From Archangium primigenium (GTDB lineage: Bacteria > Myxococcota > Myxococcia > Myxococcales > Myxococcaceae), in NCBI RefSeq assembly GCF_016904885.1, contig NZ_JADWYI010000001.1, positions 6,324,001 to 6,388,000 of the forward strand: a stretch of 64,000 nucleotides of DNA, read 5' to 3'. The translations under genes were made by a program, and so were the position numbers. The notes beneath the pieces are model-generated. The model had not been told where the DNA came from. It saw only the letters and a list, made by a program, of their open reading frames with translations, and did no database searches. Below are positions 35,931 to 45,444 of this stretch, piece by piece (position 1 is the stretch's first letter; the number at the start of each line of letters is the position of its first letter).

Positions 35931-36608
35931 CTAGCGCACCGGCGCCTCGCGGCCGGGCTTTTGTCCGAGCAGCTTGCGCACCCGCACGAGGCACGCCTCG
36001 GTCACCGCCTCCACGGGCGCGTCGCCGTCGATGCGCACCACGTGCTCGCGCTTGCCGCGCAGCTTGATGGCCGCCGCGTACTGCCGGGAGATGCGCCGCT
36101 GCTTCTCCTCGGCGTCGAACAGCTCTTCCGGACCGCCGCGGGCCGCGCGTCGCCGGGCCGCCACCTCGATGGAGACCTCCACGAAGAGCGTCAGGTCCGC
36201 GGGCACCGCGTGGCTGTTGATCGTCTCCACCCACTCCATGGGCAGGGACGCGCCCTGGTAGGCGAGCGACGAGAGCACCGACCTGTCACTGAGCACCACC
36301 TGGCCCGCCTCGAGCGCGGGCAGCACCCGGGCCCGGAGGTGATCCGTCCGGTCCGCCGCGTACAGGAGCGCCAGTGTCTCCTGCGCGAGGGGACCCGCCC
36401 CGCCTGGCAGCACCAGCCGACCGGTGAGGGCCTGCCGGATGAGCACGCCCACGGGCCCGTCCGAGGGCTCGCGGGTGGTGAGCACGGCGTGGCCCTCGGC
36501 GCGCAGCACCGTCGCCAGGCGCTCCACCTGGGTGGTGGTGCCCGCGCCATCCAGGCCTTCCAGGACGATGAGCCGCCCGCGAGGCGGGGGCTTCGCGGCG
36601 GGGCTCAC
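35931..36608 (-). CDS. tmk: Thymidylate kinase
   Basis: 225 residues from a GTG at 36608 whose GTGA overlaps the stop of the upstream gene, pointing to translational coupling. P-loop GLDGAGTTTQ (18-27), the Asp-Arg motif LSDRSVLSS and the C-terminal lid region (RISRQYAAAIK) mark a dTMP kinase, which makes dTDP for DNA synthesis. The fourth P-loop position has TTT instead of the usual KST/KTT, so the P-loop lysine is replaced by Thr. That variant also occurs in some annotated Tmk proteins, but activity should not be assumed. It is the middle gene of the operon. Confidence 0.9.
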   Translation of the reverse strand: MSPAAKPPPRGRLIVLEGLDGAGTTTQVERLATVLRAEGHAVLTTREPSDGPVGVLIRQALTGRLVLPGGAGPLAQETLALLYAADRTDHLRARVLPALEAGQVVLSDRSVLSSLAYQGASLPMEWVETINSHAVPADLTLFVEVSIEVAARRRAARGGPEELFDAEEKQRRISRQYAAAIKLRGKREHVVRIDGDAPVEAVTEACLVRVRKLLGQKPGREAPVR

Positions 36609-36940
36609 CGGGGCAGCGCCGCCGGCGCGTCCAGACCCAGGCGGCGGCGCAGCTCCAGCAGGGTCGCGTAGCGCACCAGCTCGTCGGCCAGCACCGTGCG
36701 GCCCTTGCTCAGGCGCAGCAAGCCGTAGACGGCGAGCCCCACGGAGGCCACGAGGCCCAGCCACGCCAGGTAGGGCGTCCGGGTCGAGTCCCAGAAGAGC
36801 TTGGCCGTCGCGCCACCCAGAATGAGGGCGACGACGAAGGACAGGCCCGACTGGGCGAAGAGCAAGGTGCTCTGGCGGGTGGACAGCGCCTCCTGGAGGC
36901 GCTCGAGCTGCTCACGGGGGTTCTGCGTATCGGCGTTCAC
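36605..36940 (-). CDS. Small two-helix membrane protein upstream of tmk
   Basis: 111 residues. An N-terminal amphipathic stretch (REQLERLQEALSTRQSTLL) precedes two hydrophobic helices (about 32-48 and 58-75) and a charged end. No family recognised. Its stop overlaps the GTG start of tmk by four bases, so the two are translated together. Confidence 0.75.
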   Translation of the reverse strand: MNADTQNPREQLERLQEALSTRQSTLLFAQSGLSFVVALILGGATAKLFWDSTRTPYLAWLGLVASVGLAVYGLLRLSKGRTVLADELVRYATLLELRRRLGLDAPAALPR

Positions 36941-37045
36941 GGGGCGGCGACCCTAGCGGAACACCAGGGCCCCGTCGAGTCGGCCGCTCCCCTCGTGACG
37001 ACGGGCTCGTTGCGAGGGCGGGCCGGGACGGTGTAGGGCGCGGGG

Positions 37046-38125
37046 ATGGAATCCACGCACTGGCGTTCGGAGAGCAACGAGCCCGCGCCCACGAAAGTCT
37101 CCCCGGTCGATGACCGCCTCACGGCCGACACGGCCCTGCGGCGGGTGCGGCGCGGCGAGTCCCTGCTCTACACGGGCGACTTCCACAACGCGAAGCAGCT
37201 CGTGGGCGCCATGGCCCGCCGGCTCCCCCCTCCCGCGTCGGCGCGCACGCCCCTGGACGCCTTCCGCGCCGAGCGCCGGGCCCGTCAGTTGGAGCACGAG
37301 ACCCTCTCGCGCATCCTCGTGGCGCTCGACCGCGACTACCGCCTGGCGCTCAAGCGCGCCCCCGACGTGGCCGAGGCCTGCCGCCAGGTGTGGGGCGAGC
37401 CCGAGGCGGAGCAGACGCTCGTGTCCCTCAAGACGCTCACCGGCATGCTCAGCGCCGCGGAGTGGCGCCGCAAGGGCCTGGACGTGCCGGGGCTTACGGG
37501 CAAGCTCCACCCGCACTACGGCGTCTACCTGCCCACGCGCACCGACTACGTGGAGCTGTTGCTCTCCGTCTCCGACGTGAAGGGCCAGCAGGTGTTCGAC
37601 GTGGGCACCGGCACCGGCGTGCTGTCCTTCCTCCTGCTCCAGCGCGGCGCGGCGGCGGCCATGGCCACGGACTGTGACGCGCGCGCCGTGGCCTGCGCCC
37701 GGGAGAACGCCGAGCGGCTGGGCCTGGCCAAGCGCTTCCAGGTGCTGGAGACGGACCTGTTCCCGCCGGGCAAAGCGGACCTCATCGTCAGCAACCCGCC
37801 GTGGATCCCCGAGCCGCCCAAGAACCGGGTGGACCGCGCCGTGTTCGACGAGGACAACCGCTTCCTGCTCGGATTCCTGGACGGGCTCGCGGCCCACCTC
37901 AACCCCGGAGGCCAGGGCCTGCTCGTGCTCTCGGACCTGGCGGTGCTGCTCGGGCTGCGCGCCCCGGACTGGCTGGAGGCGCAGTTCGCCCAGCGGGGCC
38001 TCGCGGTGAAGTGGAAGCGCTCGGCGCCCGCGCGCCACGGCAAGGCCAAGGACAAGAGCGACCCGCTCCACGCCGCCCGCTCCAAGGAGATCACCAGCCT
38101 CTACGCGCTCGTTCCCGTCGCGTAG
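37046..38125 (+). CDS. HemK/PrmC-like SAM-dependent methyltransferase
   Basis: 359 residues. The N-terminal part (about 1-170) is helical and of no recognised family. The C-terminal part is a class I SAM methyltransferase with motif I FDVGTGTGVLS (about 190-200), an acidic residue at ATDCDARA, and the catalytic-type NPPW (SNPPWIPEP, about 250). NPPW at this position is typical of N-methylation of a planar amide or amine (HemK, ribosomal-protein or rRNA enzymes). The target cannot be given. It stands alone, 105 bases from its divergent neighbour. Confidence 0.82.
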   Translation: MESTHWRSESNEPAPTKVSPVDDRLTADTALRRVRRGESLLYTGDFHNAKQLVGAMARRLPPPASARTPLDAFRAERRARQLEHETLSRILVALDRDYRLALKRAPDVAEACRQVWGEPEAEQTLVSLKTLTGMLSAAEWRRKGLDVPGLTGKLHPHYGVYLPTRTDYVELLLSVSDVKGQQVFDVGTGTGVLSFLLLQRGAAAAMATDCDARAVACARENAERLGLAKRFQVLETDLFPPGKADLIVSNPPWIPEPPKNRVDRAVFDEDNRFLLGFLDGLAAHLNPGGQGLLVLSDLAVLLGLRAPDWLEAQFAQRGLAVKWKRSAPARHGKAKDKSDPLHAARSKEITSLYALVPVA

Positions 38126-38143
38126 GGCCCAGGCGCGCGGGGC

Positions 38144-39472
38144 TCAGAGGTCCGCGAGCGCCTCGCGCACGGCGTCGAGGTTCGCCGGCAGGTCCACGGG
38201 CGGGTTGGCCAGGCGGCTCGTCACGTCCGCCAGCGCGCCCTTGTGGTAGCCCACCTTGAAGTCCGGGAACTTGAGCCCGTGCGCCGTGGACACCACCGCC
38301 ACCTTCGAGCCCCGGGCGATGACGCCCTGGGCCACGAGCTTCTCCAGCGCCGCGAGCGCCACGCCCGTGTGCGGACAGGTGAAGGTGCCCTCGCGGTCGG
38401 CCCGCGCCGCGGCGTTGGCCAGCTCGGACTCGGTCGCGTCCTCCACCACGCCCTCGAAGGCCTTGAGGATGCGCACCGCGCGCCGGAAGGACACGGGGTT
38501 GCCAATCTGGATGGCCGAGGCCAGCGTGCGCTGGGCCTGCATGGGCTCGAGCTCCGCGAAGCCGCCCCGGAAGGAGCGCAGGAGCGGGTTGGCGCGCTCG
38601 GCCTGCGCCACGGCGATGCGCGGCCGCTTGGAGATGACGCCCAGGGCGTGCATCAGCTCGAAGCCCTTGCCCAGCGCGCTCGCGTTGCCCAGGTTGCCGC
38701 CGGGAATCACCACCCAGTCCGGCGGCTCCCAGTCCAGGTCCTGGCACAGCTCGATGGCCACCACCTTCTGGCCCTCGATGCGCAGCGAGTTCATGGAGTT
38801 GGCCAGGTACAGGCCCGCGTCCTGGGTGACCTGCTGCACGAGCTTCATGCACCCGTCGAAGTCCGTGTCGAGCGACAGCACCCGCGCGCCGTTGGCCACC
38901 GGCTGCACGAGCTGCGACAGGGACACCTTGTCCTTGGGCAGGAACACCACCGAGGGGATGCCCGCCGCGGCGCAGTACGCCGACAGCGCCGCCGAGGTGT
39001 CCCCCGTGGACGCGCACGCCACCGCGCGGATGGGCACGCCCCGGGCGCGCATGTGCTTCACCGCGGACACGAGCACCGTCATGCCCCAGTCCTTGAAGCT
39101 GCCCGTGGGCGAGACGCCACACTCCTTCAGGTCCAGGCTCGCCAGGCCCAGCTCCTCGGCCATGCGCGGCAGGGGCTTGAGCGGCACCCGGCCCTCGCCG
39201 AGCGAGACGATGTCCCGGGCGGGCAGCTGCGGGTACACCCACTCGTGCTTGCCCCAGACGCCCGAGGCGTGGGGCAGCCGCGAGGCGCCGAAGCGCTGGC
39301 CGAAGCGGCGCTTCCACTCCTCGGCGGGCACCGTCTTGAGGGCCGCCACGTCGTGCGCCACCTCCAGCAGGCCCTGGCACTGGGGACAGCGGTAGAGGAT
39401 CTCCAGCAGCGAGGCGCGGAAACCACATCCCTCGCTGCAGGCGTACGCGGCTTGAAAGTCAGAGGTGCTCAT
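38144..39472 (-). CDS. thrC: Threonine synthase
   Basis: 442 residues, PLP-dependent beta-family fold. Converts O-phosphohomoserine to threonine. The N-terminus has paired cysteines (CSEGCGF, CPQCQG) as in the archaeal/actinobacterial-type enzyme. SPTGSFKDWGM (about 121-131) carries the PLP lysine, and ACASTGDTSAALSAY follows. The glycine-rich phosphate loop is GGNLGNASA (about 258-266). It starts 3 bases after the stop of the zinc-ribbon gene, so it is cotranscribed with it and probably with pcm. Confidence 0.93.
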   Translation of the reverse strand: MSTSDFQAAYACSEGCGFRASLLEILYRCPQCQGLLEVAHDVAALKTVPAEEWKRRFGQRFGASRLPHASGVWGKHEWVYPQLPARDIVSLGEGRVPLKPLPRMAEELGLASLDLKECGVSPTGSFKDWGMTVLVSAVKHMRARGVPIRAVACASTGDTSAALSAYCAAAGIPSVVFLPKDKVSLSQLVQPVANGARVLSLDTDFDGCMKLVQQVTQDAGLYLANSMNSLRIEGQKVVAIELCQDLDWEPPDWVVIPGGNLGNASALGKGFELMHALGVISKRPRIAVAQAERANPLLRSFRGGFAELEPMQAQRTLASAIQIGNPVSFRRAVRILKAFEGVVEDATESELANAAARADREGTFTCPHTGVALAALEKLVAQGVIARGSKVAVVSTAHGLKFPDFKVGYHKGALADVTSRLANPPVDLPANLDAVREALADL

Positions 39473-39475
39473 GGG

Positions 39476-40042
39476 TTACCCGGCCGCCGGAACCGGCGTG
39501 CCGCAGGACACGCAGGCCCGGCCCGCGCGCGCATTGGTGTGGCACTTGCTGCACTTGGTCCACTCGCCCGAGGGGACCAGGGCCTCGCCCTTGGCCTGCG
39601 CGGGGGGCGGCGTGCGCATCTTGATGAGGCGCATGCCACAGCGGTCGCAGACGAGGCCCGACTCCTGCGGCGTGCGGCAGTAGCGGCAGATGGCGGGACC
39701 CGTGGGCGCCGCCGTGCGATGGCCGTCCGCCTGCGCCCGTCCCGTGTCCATGTCATCCACGGGCGAGGACACGATGTTGCCCACCGGTGCCGAGCGTCCC
39801 GTGTCCAGGTCCGACACCGGCTGCACGGCCACGGCGCCCACGGCCTGCTGGCGCGTGAGCTCCAGGTCCGCGATGGCGGAGACGGCCACCGGCGCCCGGC
39901 CTCCCGCCACATGGGTCGTCTCCATGTCCGGCATGGGCGCCACGGCGACGGCGACCGGCGCGGCGGCGACGAGCTTCTTGCCGCAGACATCGCACTCGGT
40001 GCCCTGCGCCTGCTGGTGCTCACAGATGGGACAGATGATCAT
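39476..40042 (-). CDS. Triple zinc-ribbon protein with a four-repeat linker
   Basis: 188 residues from MIICPIC. Three double-CxxC zinc ribbons: C4/C7/C17/C20, then CRYC...CDRC near 119-134, then CSKC...CVSC near 163-178. Between the first and second are four repeats about 19-20 residues apart, with D-[LM]-[DE]-x at positions 39, 59, 78 and 97 (PDMETTH, ADLELTR, SDLDTGR, DDMDTGR). No catalytic domain. Such proteins are usually protein-protein or RNA adaptors; the linker threonines could be kinase targets, which is speculation. Tightly linked to thrC (3 bases) and pcm (34 bases). Confidence 0.8.
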   Translation of the reverse strand: MIICPICEHQQAQGTECDVCGKKLVAAAPVAVAVAPMPDMETTHVAGGRAPVAVSAIADLELTRQQAVGAVAVQPVSDLDTGRSAPVGNIVSSPVDDMDTGRAQADGHRTAAPTGPAICRYCRTPQESGLVCDRCGMRLIKMRTPPPAQAKGEALVPSGEWTKCSKCHTNARAGRACVSCGTPVPAAG

Positions 40043-40076
40043 GCGTCGGGAGGTTAGCGGCCCCGCCCTTCCCAAT

Positions 40077-40718
40077 TCAATGCGGCAGAATGGCCGGGGC
40101 CCCCGCCGTCATGGGCACGAAGCGCACCGCCAGCAGCTTCTCCACCTGGGGCGCCGCGTCCCCCGGGGGCCGGATGACGCGGATCAGCTCCTGGTTGCCC
40201 TCCTGGGGACCCACCGGCACGAGCAACCGTCCGCCCGGCCGCAGCTGTTGGTAGAGCGCGGGGGGCAGGTGCTCGGGGGCCGCCGTGCCGAGGATGGCGT
40301 CGAAGGGCGCCTCCTCCGGCCAGCCCAGGGTGCCGTCCCCGACCCGGAAGTGGAGGGTGCCCAGGCCCAGGCGCTCCAGACGCTCGCGCGCCTGACGGGC
40401 CAGCGCCGGGCGCACCTCCACGGTGAAGACCTCCGCGCCCAGACGCGCGAGCACCGCCGCCTGGTAGCCCGAGCCGGTGCCGATCTCCAGCACCCGTTCG
40501 CCCGGCTGGGGGGCCAGGACCTGGGTCATGTAGGCCACGATGTAGGGCTGGCTGATGGTCTGCCCCTCGCCGATGGGCAGGGGCGCGTCGAGGAAGGCCG
40601 AGCCCCGGACCGACTCGGGCACGAAGTCGGCCCGGCGCAGGCCGCTCATGGCCTCCAGGACACGGGTGTCGACGATGCCATTTCGCCGCAGGCCCTCCAC
40701 GAGTTCCCGGTCGCTCAT
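40077..40718 (-). CDS. pcm: Protein-L-isoaspartate O-methyltransferase
   Basis: 213 residues, usual size. It methylates isoaspartyl residues of damaged proteins using SAM and so starts repair. The substrate-side motif IGEGQTISQPYIVAYM (about 48-63) and SAM motif VLEIGTGSGYQAAVLA (about 76-91) are intact. It heads a probable operon with the zinc-ribbon protein and thrC. Confidence 0.93.
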   Translation of the reverse strand: MSDRELVEGLRRNGIVDTRVLEAMSGLRRADFVPESVRGSAFLDAPLPIGEGQTISQPYIVAYMTQVLAPQPGERVLEIGTGSGYQAAVLARLGAEVFTVEVRPALARQARERLERLGLGTLHFRVGDGTLGWPEEAPFDAILGTAAPEHLPPALYQQLRPGGRLLVPVGPQEGNQELIRVIRPPGDAAPQVEKLLAVRFVPMTAGAPAILPH

Positions 40719-40828
40719 GGTGCGAACCTAACCCGCCGCGCCGTGACCCGCAGCCCCCGACACGCGAGCCCCTTGCCCCCGCGCCGCCGGCATGGTGGGA
40801 AGAGCGGGTTTTCGACGAGGAGACGTCC

Positions 40829-41188
40829 ATGGACACCGACACCGACGAACTGCTCCACCTCGCCTTCGCCCAATCCCCGGCCAACCTGGCCAATTCGGCC
40901 ATCACCCGCATGCGCGCCGAGGTGGGCGGCGATGGCCTCGCCACCAGCTACGAGGTCCTCCTGCCCGACGGCAACGTGCGCGCCTGGCTGCTCGACACCC
41001 TGCTGCCCCGGCTGGTGGACTACCTCGAGTCCATGGGCGCGAAGCTGCCCGGGTGCGGCGGCGTCTTCCTGTCCGTCTTCCACGGCGACACGCTCCACTT
41101 CCTCCACGCCCGGGACGTCATCGCCCTGCTGTCGCGCTGGAGCGGCCTGTCCACCGACGAGCTCAAGCGGCGCTACGGCCCGCGCTAA
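40829..41188 (+). CDS. Conserved-looking hypothetical protein, 119 residues
   Basis: 119 residues, soluble, with an acidic N-terminus (MDTDTDELLHLAFAQ) and alternating hydrophobic helices. GAGGAG lies 6 bases before the ATG. No family recognised. It precedes the AlaX-type gene by 24 bases and is probably cotranscribed with it. Confidence 0.7.
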   Translation: MDTDTDELLHLAFAQSPANLANSAITRMRAEVGGDGLATSYEVLLPDGNVRAWLLDTLLPRLVDYLESMGAKLPGCGGVFLSVFHGDTLHFLHARDVIALLSRWSGLSTDELKRRYGPR

Positions 41189-41212
41189 CCCCCTTCCCTG
41201 TCCCCCGACGCC

Positions 41213-42421
41213 ATGACGACCGCCACCGAGCGCCTCTACTACGCCGATCCCTTCCTCACGCACTTCACTGGACATGTCGTCGCGCACGGCACCTGGAATG
41301 GTCAGCCGTCCGTGGTGCTCGACCGCACCGCCTTCTACCCGGAGGCCGGCGGACAGATGGCCGACCGGGGCGTCCTCGGAGGCCGGGCCGTGCGGGACGT
41401 GCAGGTGGATGATGCGGGGGTGGTCCACCACCTGCTGGAGCCCGCTGGGGACGCGCCCCTGCCCGCTCCGGGCACCGCGCTCACCGGGGACATCGAGCCC
41501 GTGCGCCGCCGCATCCACATGGCGCTGCACACCGGGCAGCACATGCTGTCCTGCGCGCTGGTGAACGTGGCCCAGGCCCACACCGTGTCCTCGCGCCTGG
41601 GCGAGACGGTGTGCACGATCGACGTGGACCTGGACGTGCTCGACGAGCGGCTCGTCGCCGAGGCCGAGGCCCAGGTCAACGCCCTCATCGACGCGGACGT
41701 GCCCATCCGTTCCTTCTTCCCCACGCCCGAGGAGCTCGCCACCCTGCCCCTGCGCCGCGCCCCCAAGGTCACCGACAACATCCGCGTGGTGCAGATCACC
41801 GGCTATGACGTGTCCCCCTGCGGCGGCACGCACTGCACGCGCTCGGGTCAGGTGGGGCTCGTGCGGGTGCTCGGCGTGGAGCGCTACAAGGGCAAGGGCC
41901 GCGTCTTCTTCTCCGCGGGGGGCCGGGCCCGAAGCGAGCTGTGGCAGGAGGCCGCCACGCTGCGCGCGCTCGCCCGGGGCTTCTCGTGCGCGCCGCTCGA
42001 GGTGCCCACGTCCGTGGACAAGCTGCGGCGCGATCTCACCGAGGCGCGCGAGGCGCTGGGCGCCGCCCGGGCGAAGCTCGCCGAGGCCACCGCCGCCGAG
42101 CTCGCCGGACAACTGGAGCGCTCGCCCGAGCAGCGCGTGGTGGCGGTGCTGGAGGGTGCCGGGCCCGAGGAGCTGCGCGCGGTGGCCGCGCGACTGACGA
42201 ACCGGCCGGGCGCCGTGGTGCTGCTCGCGGGCCGCTCGCCCGAGGGCCTCGCCGTCCTTTTGTCGCGGGGCGCGGGCGCGACGTTCGGGTGTGGTGCCTT
42301 CCTCAAGCGCGCGGCCGAGGCCGTGGGCGGACGCGGCGGCGGCCGGCCCGAGCACGCCGAGGGCCGGCTTCCGCCCCAGACGGACTGGCCCGCGCTGGTG
42401 GCCTCCCTGCTGGGCACCTGA
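41213..42421 (+). CDS. AlaX-type alanyl-tRNA editing protein (long form)
   Basis: 402 residues. Hydrolyses Ser or Gly wrongly attached to tRNA-Ala. The N-terminal part matches the beta-barrel and editing domain of AlaRS (YPEAGGQMADRG, about 40-52). The zinc and catalytic residues HTGQH (H106, H110) and CGGTH (C203, H207) are all present. The C-terminal part resembles DHHA1 (GGGRPEHAEG), so this is the AlaX-L arrangement. There is no aminoacylation domain. Confidence 0.9.
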   Translation: MTTATERLYYADPFLTHFTGHVVAHGTWNGQPSVVLDRTAFYPEAGGQMADRGVLGGRAVRDVQVDDAGVVHHLLEPAGDAPLPAPGTALTGDIEPVRRRIHMALHTGQHMLSCALVNVAQAHTVSSRLGETVCTIDVDLDVLDERLVAEAEAQVNALIDADVPIRSFFPTPEELATLPLRRAPKVTDNIRVVQITGYDVSPCGGTHCTRSGQVGLVRVLGVERYKGKGRVFFSAGGRARSELWQEAATLRALARGFSCAPLEVPTSVDKLRRDLTEAREALGAARAKLAEATAAELAGQLERSPEQRVVAVLEGAGPEELRAVAARLTNRPGAVVLLAGRSPEGLAVLLSRGAGATFGCGAFLKRAAEAVGGRGGGRPEHAEGRLPPQTDWPALVASLLGT

Positions 42422-42552
42422 AAACCGGGGATGTGGGGCGTCGAACGCTGGCGTTACCGGCCCACGAGAATCAGGGCCGGGCCCGTTCACTTCCTGGCGC
42501 CCATCCTCTGGGACGACGGCGGGGGCGGGGCCGACCTGTCACGCTCCGGTGC

Positions 42553-45366
42553 ATGATTCCCCTGACGCAAGCGCACGGCGCCGTGCCCCCCCGGCTCGAG
42601 CAGTTTCTCGAGGCGGTCTCGGACGGCGTGCTCACCCTCGACGCGGAGGATCGGACGCTGTACGTCAACGCGGGCGCCGAGCGCCTCCTCGGCGTGGAGC
42701 GGGCCCGACTGCTGGGCCACGTGCTCTGGGACCAGGTGCCCGCGCTGGCGCACACCGCCTGGGGCCAGGCGTGTCGGCAGGCGCTCGGGCAGCGCGCGGC
42801 CACCACCCGGGAGGAGTTCTTCCCCGCGCTGGGCGCCTGGGTGGAGATCCGGGTGTTTCCCTCCGGCGAGGGCCGGATGCTCCTCCTGCGCGACGTGACG
42901 CCACTCACCCAGGTGGCCTCGGAGTCCGCGAGCCTGCACGCGCTGGTGGCCAGCGCCCCCGCGGTGGCCTTCGTGACGCGCGGCCCCCGGCACGTCTTCG
43001 TGCTCTCCAACGAGCGCCACCGGCGACTGCACGGGGGCCGGGAGCTGGTGGGCCACGCCGCGAGCGAGCTGGCCGGGGTGCCTCGGGGCCTCCTGGAGGT
43101 GCTCGACCGGGTGTACGCCACGGGTCAGGCGCTGGAATTGGAACAGGTGCCGCTCACGGTGGAGACGCCGGGCGGCCCCCGCGAGGAGCGGGTCTTCCAC
43201 CTCACCTGCCAACCCCTGCCGGGGGCCGGGGGCCGGGTGGACGGCGTGACGGTGTTCGCCTTCGACGTGACGGAGGTGGTGCGCGGGCGCTGGCGCGCCG
43301 AGCGGCTGGCGGAGGAGCTGAGCCTGAGCGAGGTGCGCTTCCGCTCGCTCGTGGTGGCCACCTCCACGCTGCTCTGGACGACGGACGCCGCGGGGTGCTT
43401 CCGCGAGGACTCGCCCACCTGGTGTGCCTTCACCGGGCAGCGCTACGAGGACTGGCGCGATGGCTCGGGGTGGTGGGAGGCCATCCACCCAGAGGATCGC
43501 GCGCGCACCACGGCGGCCTGGCGGCGCGCCTTCTCCACCCGAGGGCTCTTCGAGGCGGAGTACCGGCTCCAGCGCGCCGATGGCACCTACACGCCGGTGG
43601 TGTCCCGCGGCGTGCCGGTGCTGGAGCTGGACGGCTCCGTGCGCGAGTGGGTGGGCTCCATCACCGACATCACCGCCCAGCGCCGCGCGCGCCAGACCCT
43701 GGAGCTGCTCAGCGAGGCGAGCACCGCGCTGTCCTCCACCTGGGAGCTGCACCGCGCCCTGGAGAGCCTCACGCGCTGTCTGGTGCCGCGGCTGGCCGAG
43801 GCCTGTGGCGTCTACCTGCGGCGCGAGGATGGCACGGGCGAGCGCGTGGCCTTCACGGACGTGGAGCCCCTGCGCGTCGCGCGGCTGCGCCAGGTGGAGC
43901 CCCCGGGCGAGGTGCCCCCCACCGTGCGTCAGGTGCTGGCCCACGGCCGCGGCGAGTGCGTCGCCGCGCTCGGCGAGGAGGCCCTCGCCGCCGAGCCCGA
44001 TGCCGCCCGGCGCGAGGCGCGGCGGATCCTCCTGGGCCGACGGGGGCTCGTGGTGCCCATCACCGTCAAGGGCCAGGTGCGCGGCGCCCTGCTGCTGCTC
44101 GCGGGCGAGGGCTACCCGCCCTACGACGGCGACGACCTGCGGCTGGCCGAGGAGCTGGCCCACCGCGCCGCCATCACCCTGGAGCACGTGCGCCTCTTCG
44201 AGCTGGCGCGCCAGGAGCGCGACCGGGCCGAGGAGGCCAACCGCGCCAAGGACGCGTTCCTCGCCACCGTCAGCCACGAGCTGCGCACGCCGCTCACCGC
44301 CATCCTCGGCTGGACGAACATCCTGCGCACCACGCCCCTGTCCCCGGAGAAGCAGGGCCGCGCCCTGGAGACGGTGGAGCGCAGCGCCCGGGCCCAGGCG
44401 CAGATCGTGGAGGACCTGCTGGACATCTCGCGCATCGTGGCCGGCCGGATGCGCCTGGAGGGCAAGCCGGTGGAGCTCGCCCTGGTGGTGGAGGCGGTGC
44501 TGGAGGGGGTGCGTCCGGCGGCGGCCGCGCGCGACATCCGGCTGGAGGCCCAGTTGGATCCGGGCCGCGTGCTCGGAGACGCCCAGCGGCTGCAGCAGGT
44601 GGCGTGGAACCTGCTCACCAACGCCATCAAGTTCACGCCCCCGGGCGGCCGGGTCTGGGTGCGGCTCGCGCGCACCGCGTCCCAGATGGAGCTGGAGGTG
44701 CGGGACTCGGGCCAGGGCATCCCCGCCGCGTTCCTCTCGCACGTCTTCCAGCGCTTCCAGCAGGCCGATGGCAGCACCACCCGGCGTCACGGCGGGCTCG
44801 GCCTGGGCCTGTCCATCGTGCGCCACCTGGTGGAGTTGCAGGGCGGCACCGTCCACGCCCACAGCGAGGGCGAGGGCCTGGGCGCGTGCTTCTCCGTGCG
44901 GCTGCCCCTGCTCACCCCCCGCATGCCGTCCCGGCCGCGGCTCGCGGCGGTGTCCGGCCCCCGTCCCGAGCAGCCCCCCGACCTGTCCGGCGTGCGCGTC
45001 CTGGTGGTGGACGACGAGCACGACGCGCGGGAGATCCTCCGCACCCTGCTGGAGGAGAGCCGCGCGCACGTGGTGACCGCCGCCAGCTCCGCCGAGGCGC
45101 TGGAGTTGCTCGCGCGCGCCCCACCAGATCTGCTCGTCTCGGACATCGGCATGCCGGAGGAGGACGGCTACAGCTTCATCCGCCGCGTGCGCGCGCTGCC
45201 CCCCGAGCGCGGAGGCCAGGTGCCCGCCGCCGCCCTCACCGCCTACACCCGTCCCGAGGACCAGGCCCACGCCCTGGGCGCCGGCTTCCAGGTCCACGTG
45301 CCCAAGCCCATCGATCCCACCCAGCTCATGAAAACCCTGGCATCCATGCTCGCCGCCACGGGATGA
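42553..45366 (+). CDS. Hybrid sensor histidine kinase with PAS, GAF and receiver domains
   Basis: 937 residues, no membrane helix, so probably cytoplasmic. Order: PAS (about 15-115), second PAS-like (about 120-235), PAS with PAC (about 255-375), GAF (about 385-550), HisKA (phospho-His575 in ATVSHELRTPL), HATPase (NLLTNAIKF, DSGQGIPA, GLGLGLSIV), then a C-terminal receiver with phospho-acceptor Asp864 (LLVSDIGMPEEDGY) and the conserved KP (VPKPIDP). The ATG at 42553 lacks a strong ribosome site. No separate response regulator gene is next to it. The 131-base upstream gap (42422-42552) shows nothing further. Confidence 0.9.
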   Translation: MIPLTQAHGAVPPRLEQFLEAVSDGVLTLDAEDRTLYVNAGAERLLGVERARLLGHVLWDQVPALAHTAWGQACRQALGQRAATTREEFFPALGAWVEIRVFPSGEGRMLLLRDVTPLTQVASESASLHALVASAPAVAFVTRGPRHVFVLSNERHRRLHGGRELVGHAASELAGVPRGLLEVLDRVYATGQALELEQVPLTVETPGGPREERVFHLTCQPLPGAGGRVDGVTVFAFDVTEVVRGRWRAERLAEELSLSEVRFRSLVVATSTLLWTTDAAGCFREDSPTWCAFTGQRYEDWRDGSGWWEAIHPEDRARTTAAWRRAFSTRGLFEAEYRLQRADGTYTPVVSRGVPVLELDGSVREWVGSITDITAQRRARQTLELLSEASTALSSTWELHRALESLTRCLVPRLAEACGVYLRREDGTGERVAFTDVEPLRVARLRQVEPPGEVPPTVRQVLAHGRGECVAALGEEALAAEPDAARREARRILLGRRGLVVPITVKGQVRGALLLLAGEGYPPYDGDDLRLAEELAHRAAITLEHVRLFELARQERDRAEEANRAKDAFLATVSHELRTPLTAILGWTNILRTTPLSPEKQGRALETVERSARAQAQIVEDLLDISRIVAGRMRLEGKPVELALVVEAVLEGVRPAAAARDIRLEAQLDPGRVLGDAQRLQQVAWNLLTNAIKFTPPGGRVWVRLARTASQMELEVRDSGQGIPAAFLSHVFQRFQQADGSTTRRHGGLGLGLSIVRHLVELQGGTVHAHSEGEGLGACFSVRLPLLTPRMPSRPRLAAVSGPRPEQPPDLSGVRVLVVDDEHDAREILRTLLEESRAHVVTAASSAEALELLARAPPDLLVSDIGMPEEDGYSFIRRVRALPPERGGQVPAAALTAYTRPEDQAHALGAGFQVHVPKPIDPTQLMKTLASMLAATG

Positions 45367-45444
45367 CAGGAATTGCGGTTTTCCCTCGGGAGGACGCTCC
45401 TCCGGGGGAGGACCCGCTGGGTATTCGACGGGTTTTCAGTTGTG

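Noticed and set aside
37046-38125. PrmC (release factor methyltransferase) assignment
   Set aside because: The NPPW motif fits the superfamily, but the 170-residue N-terminal part does not look like PrmC, so no symbol was given.
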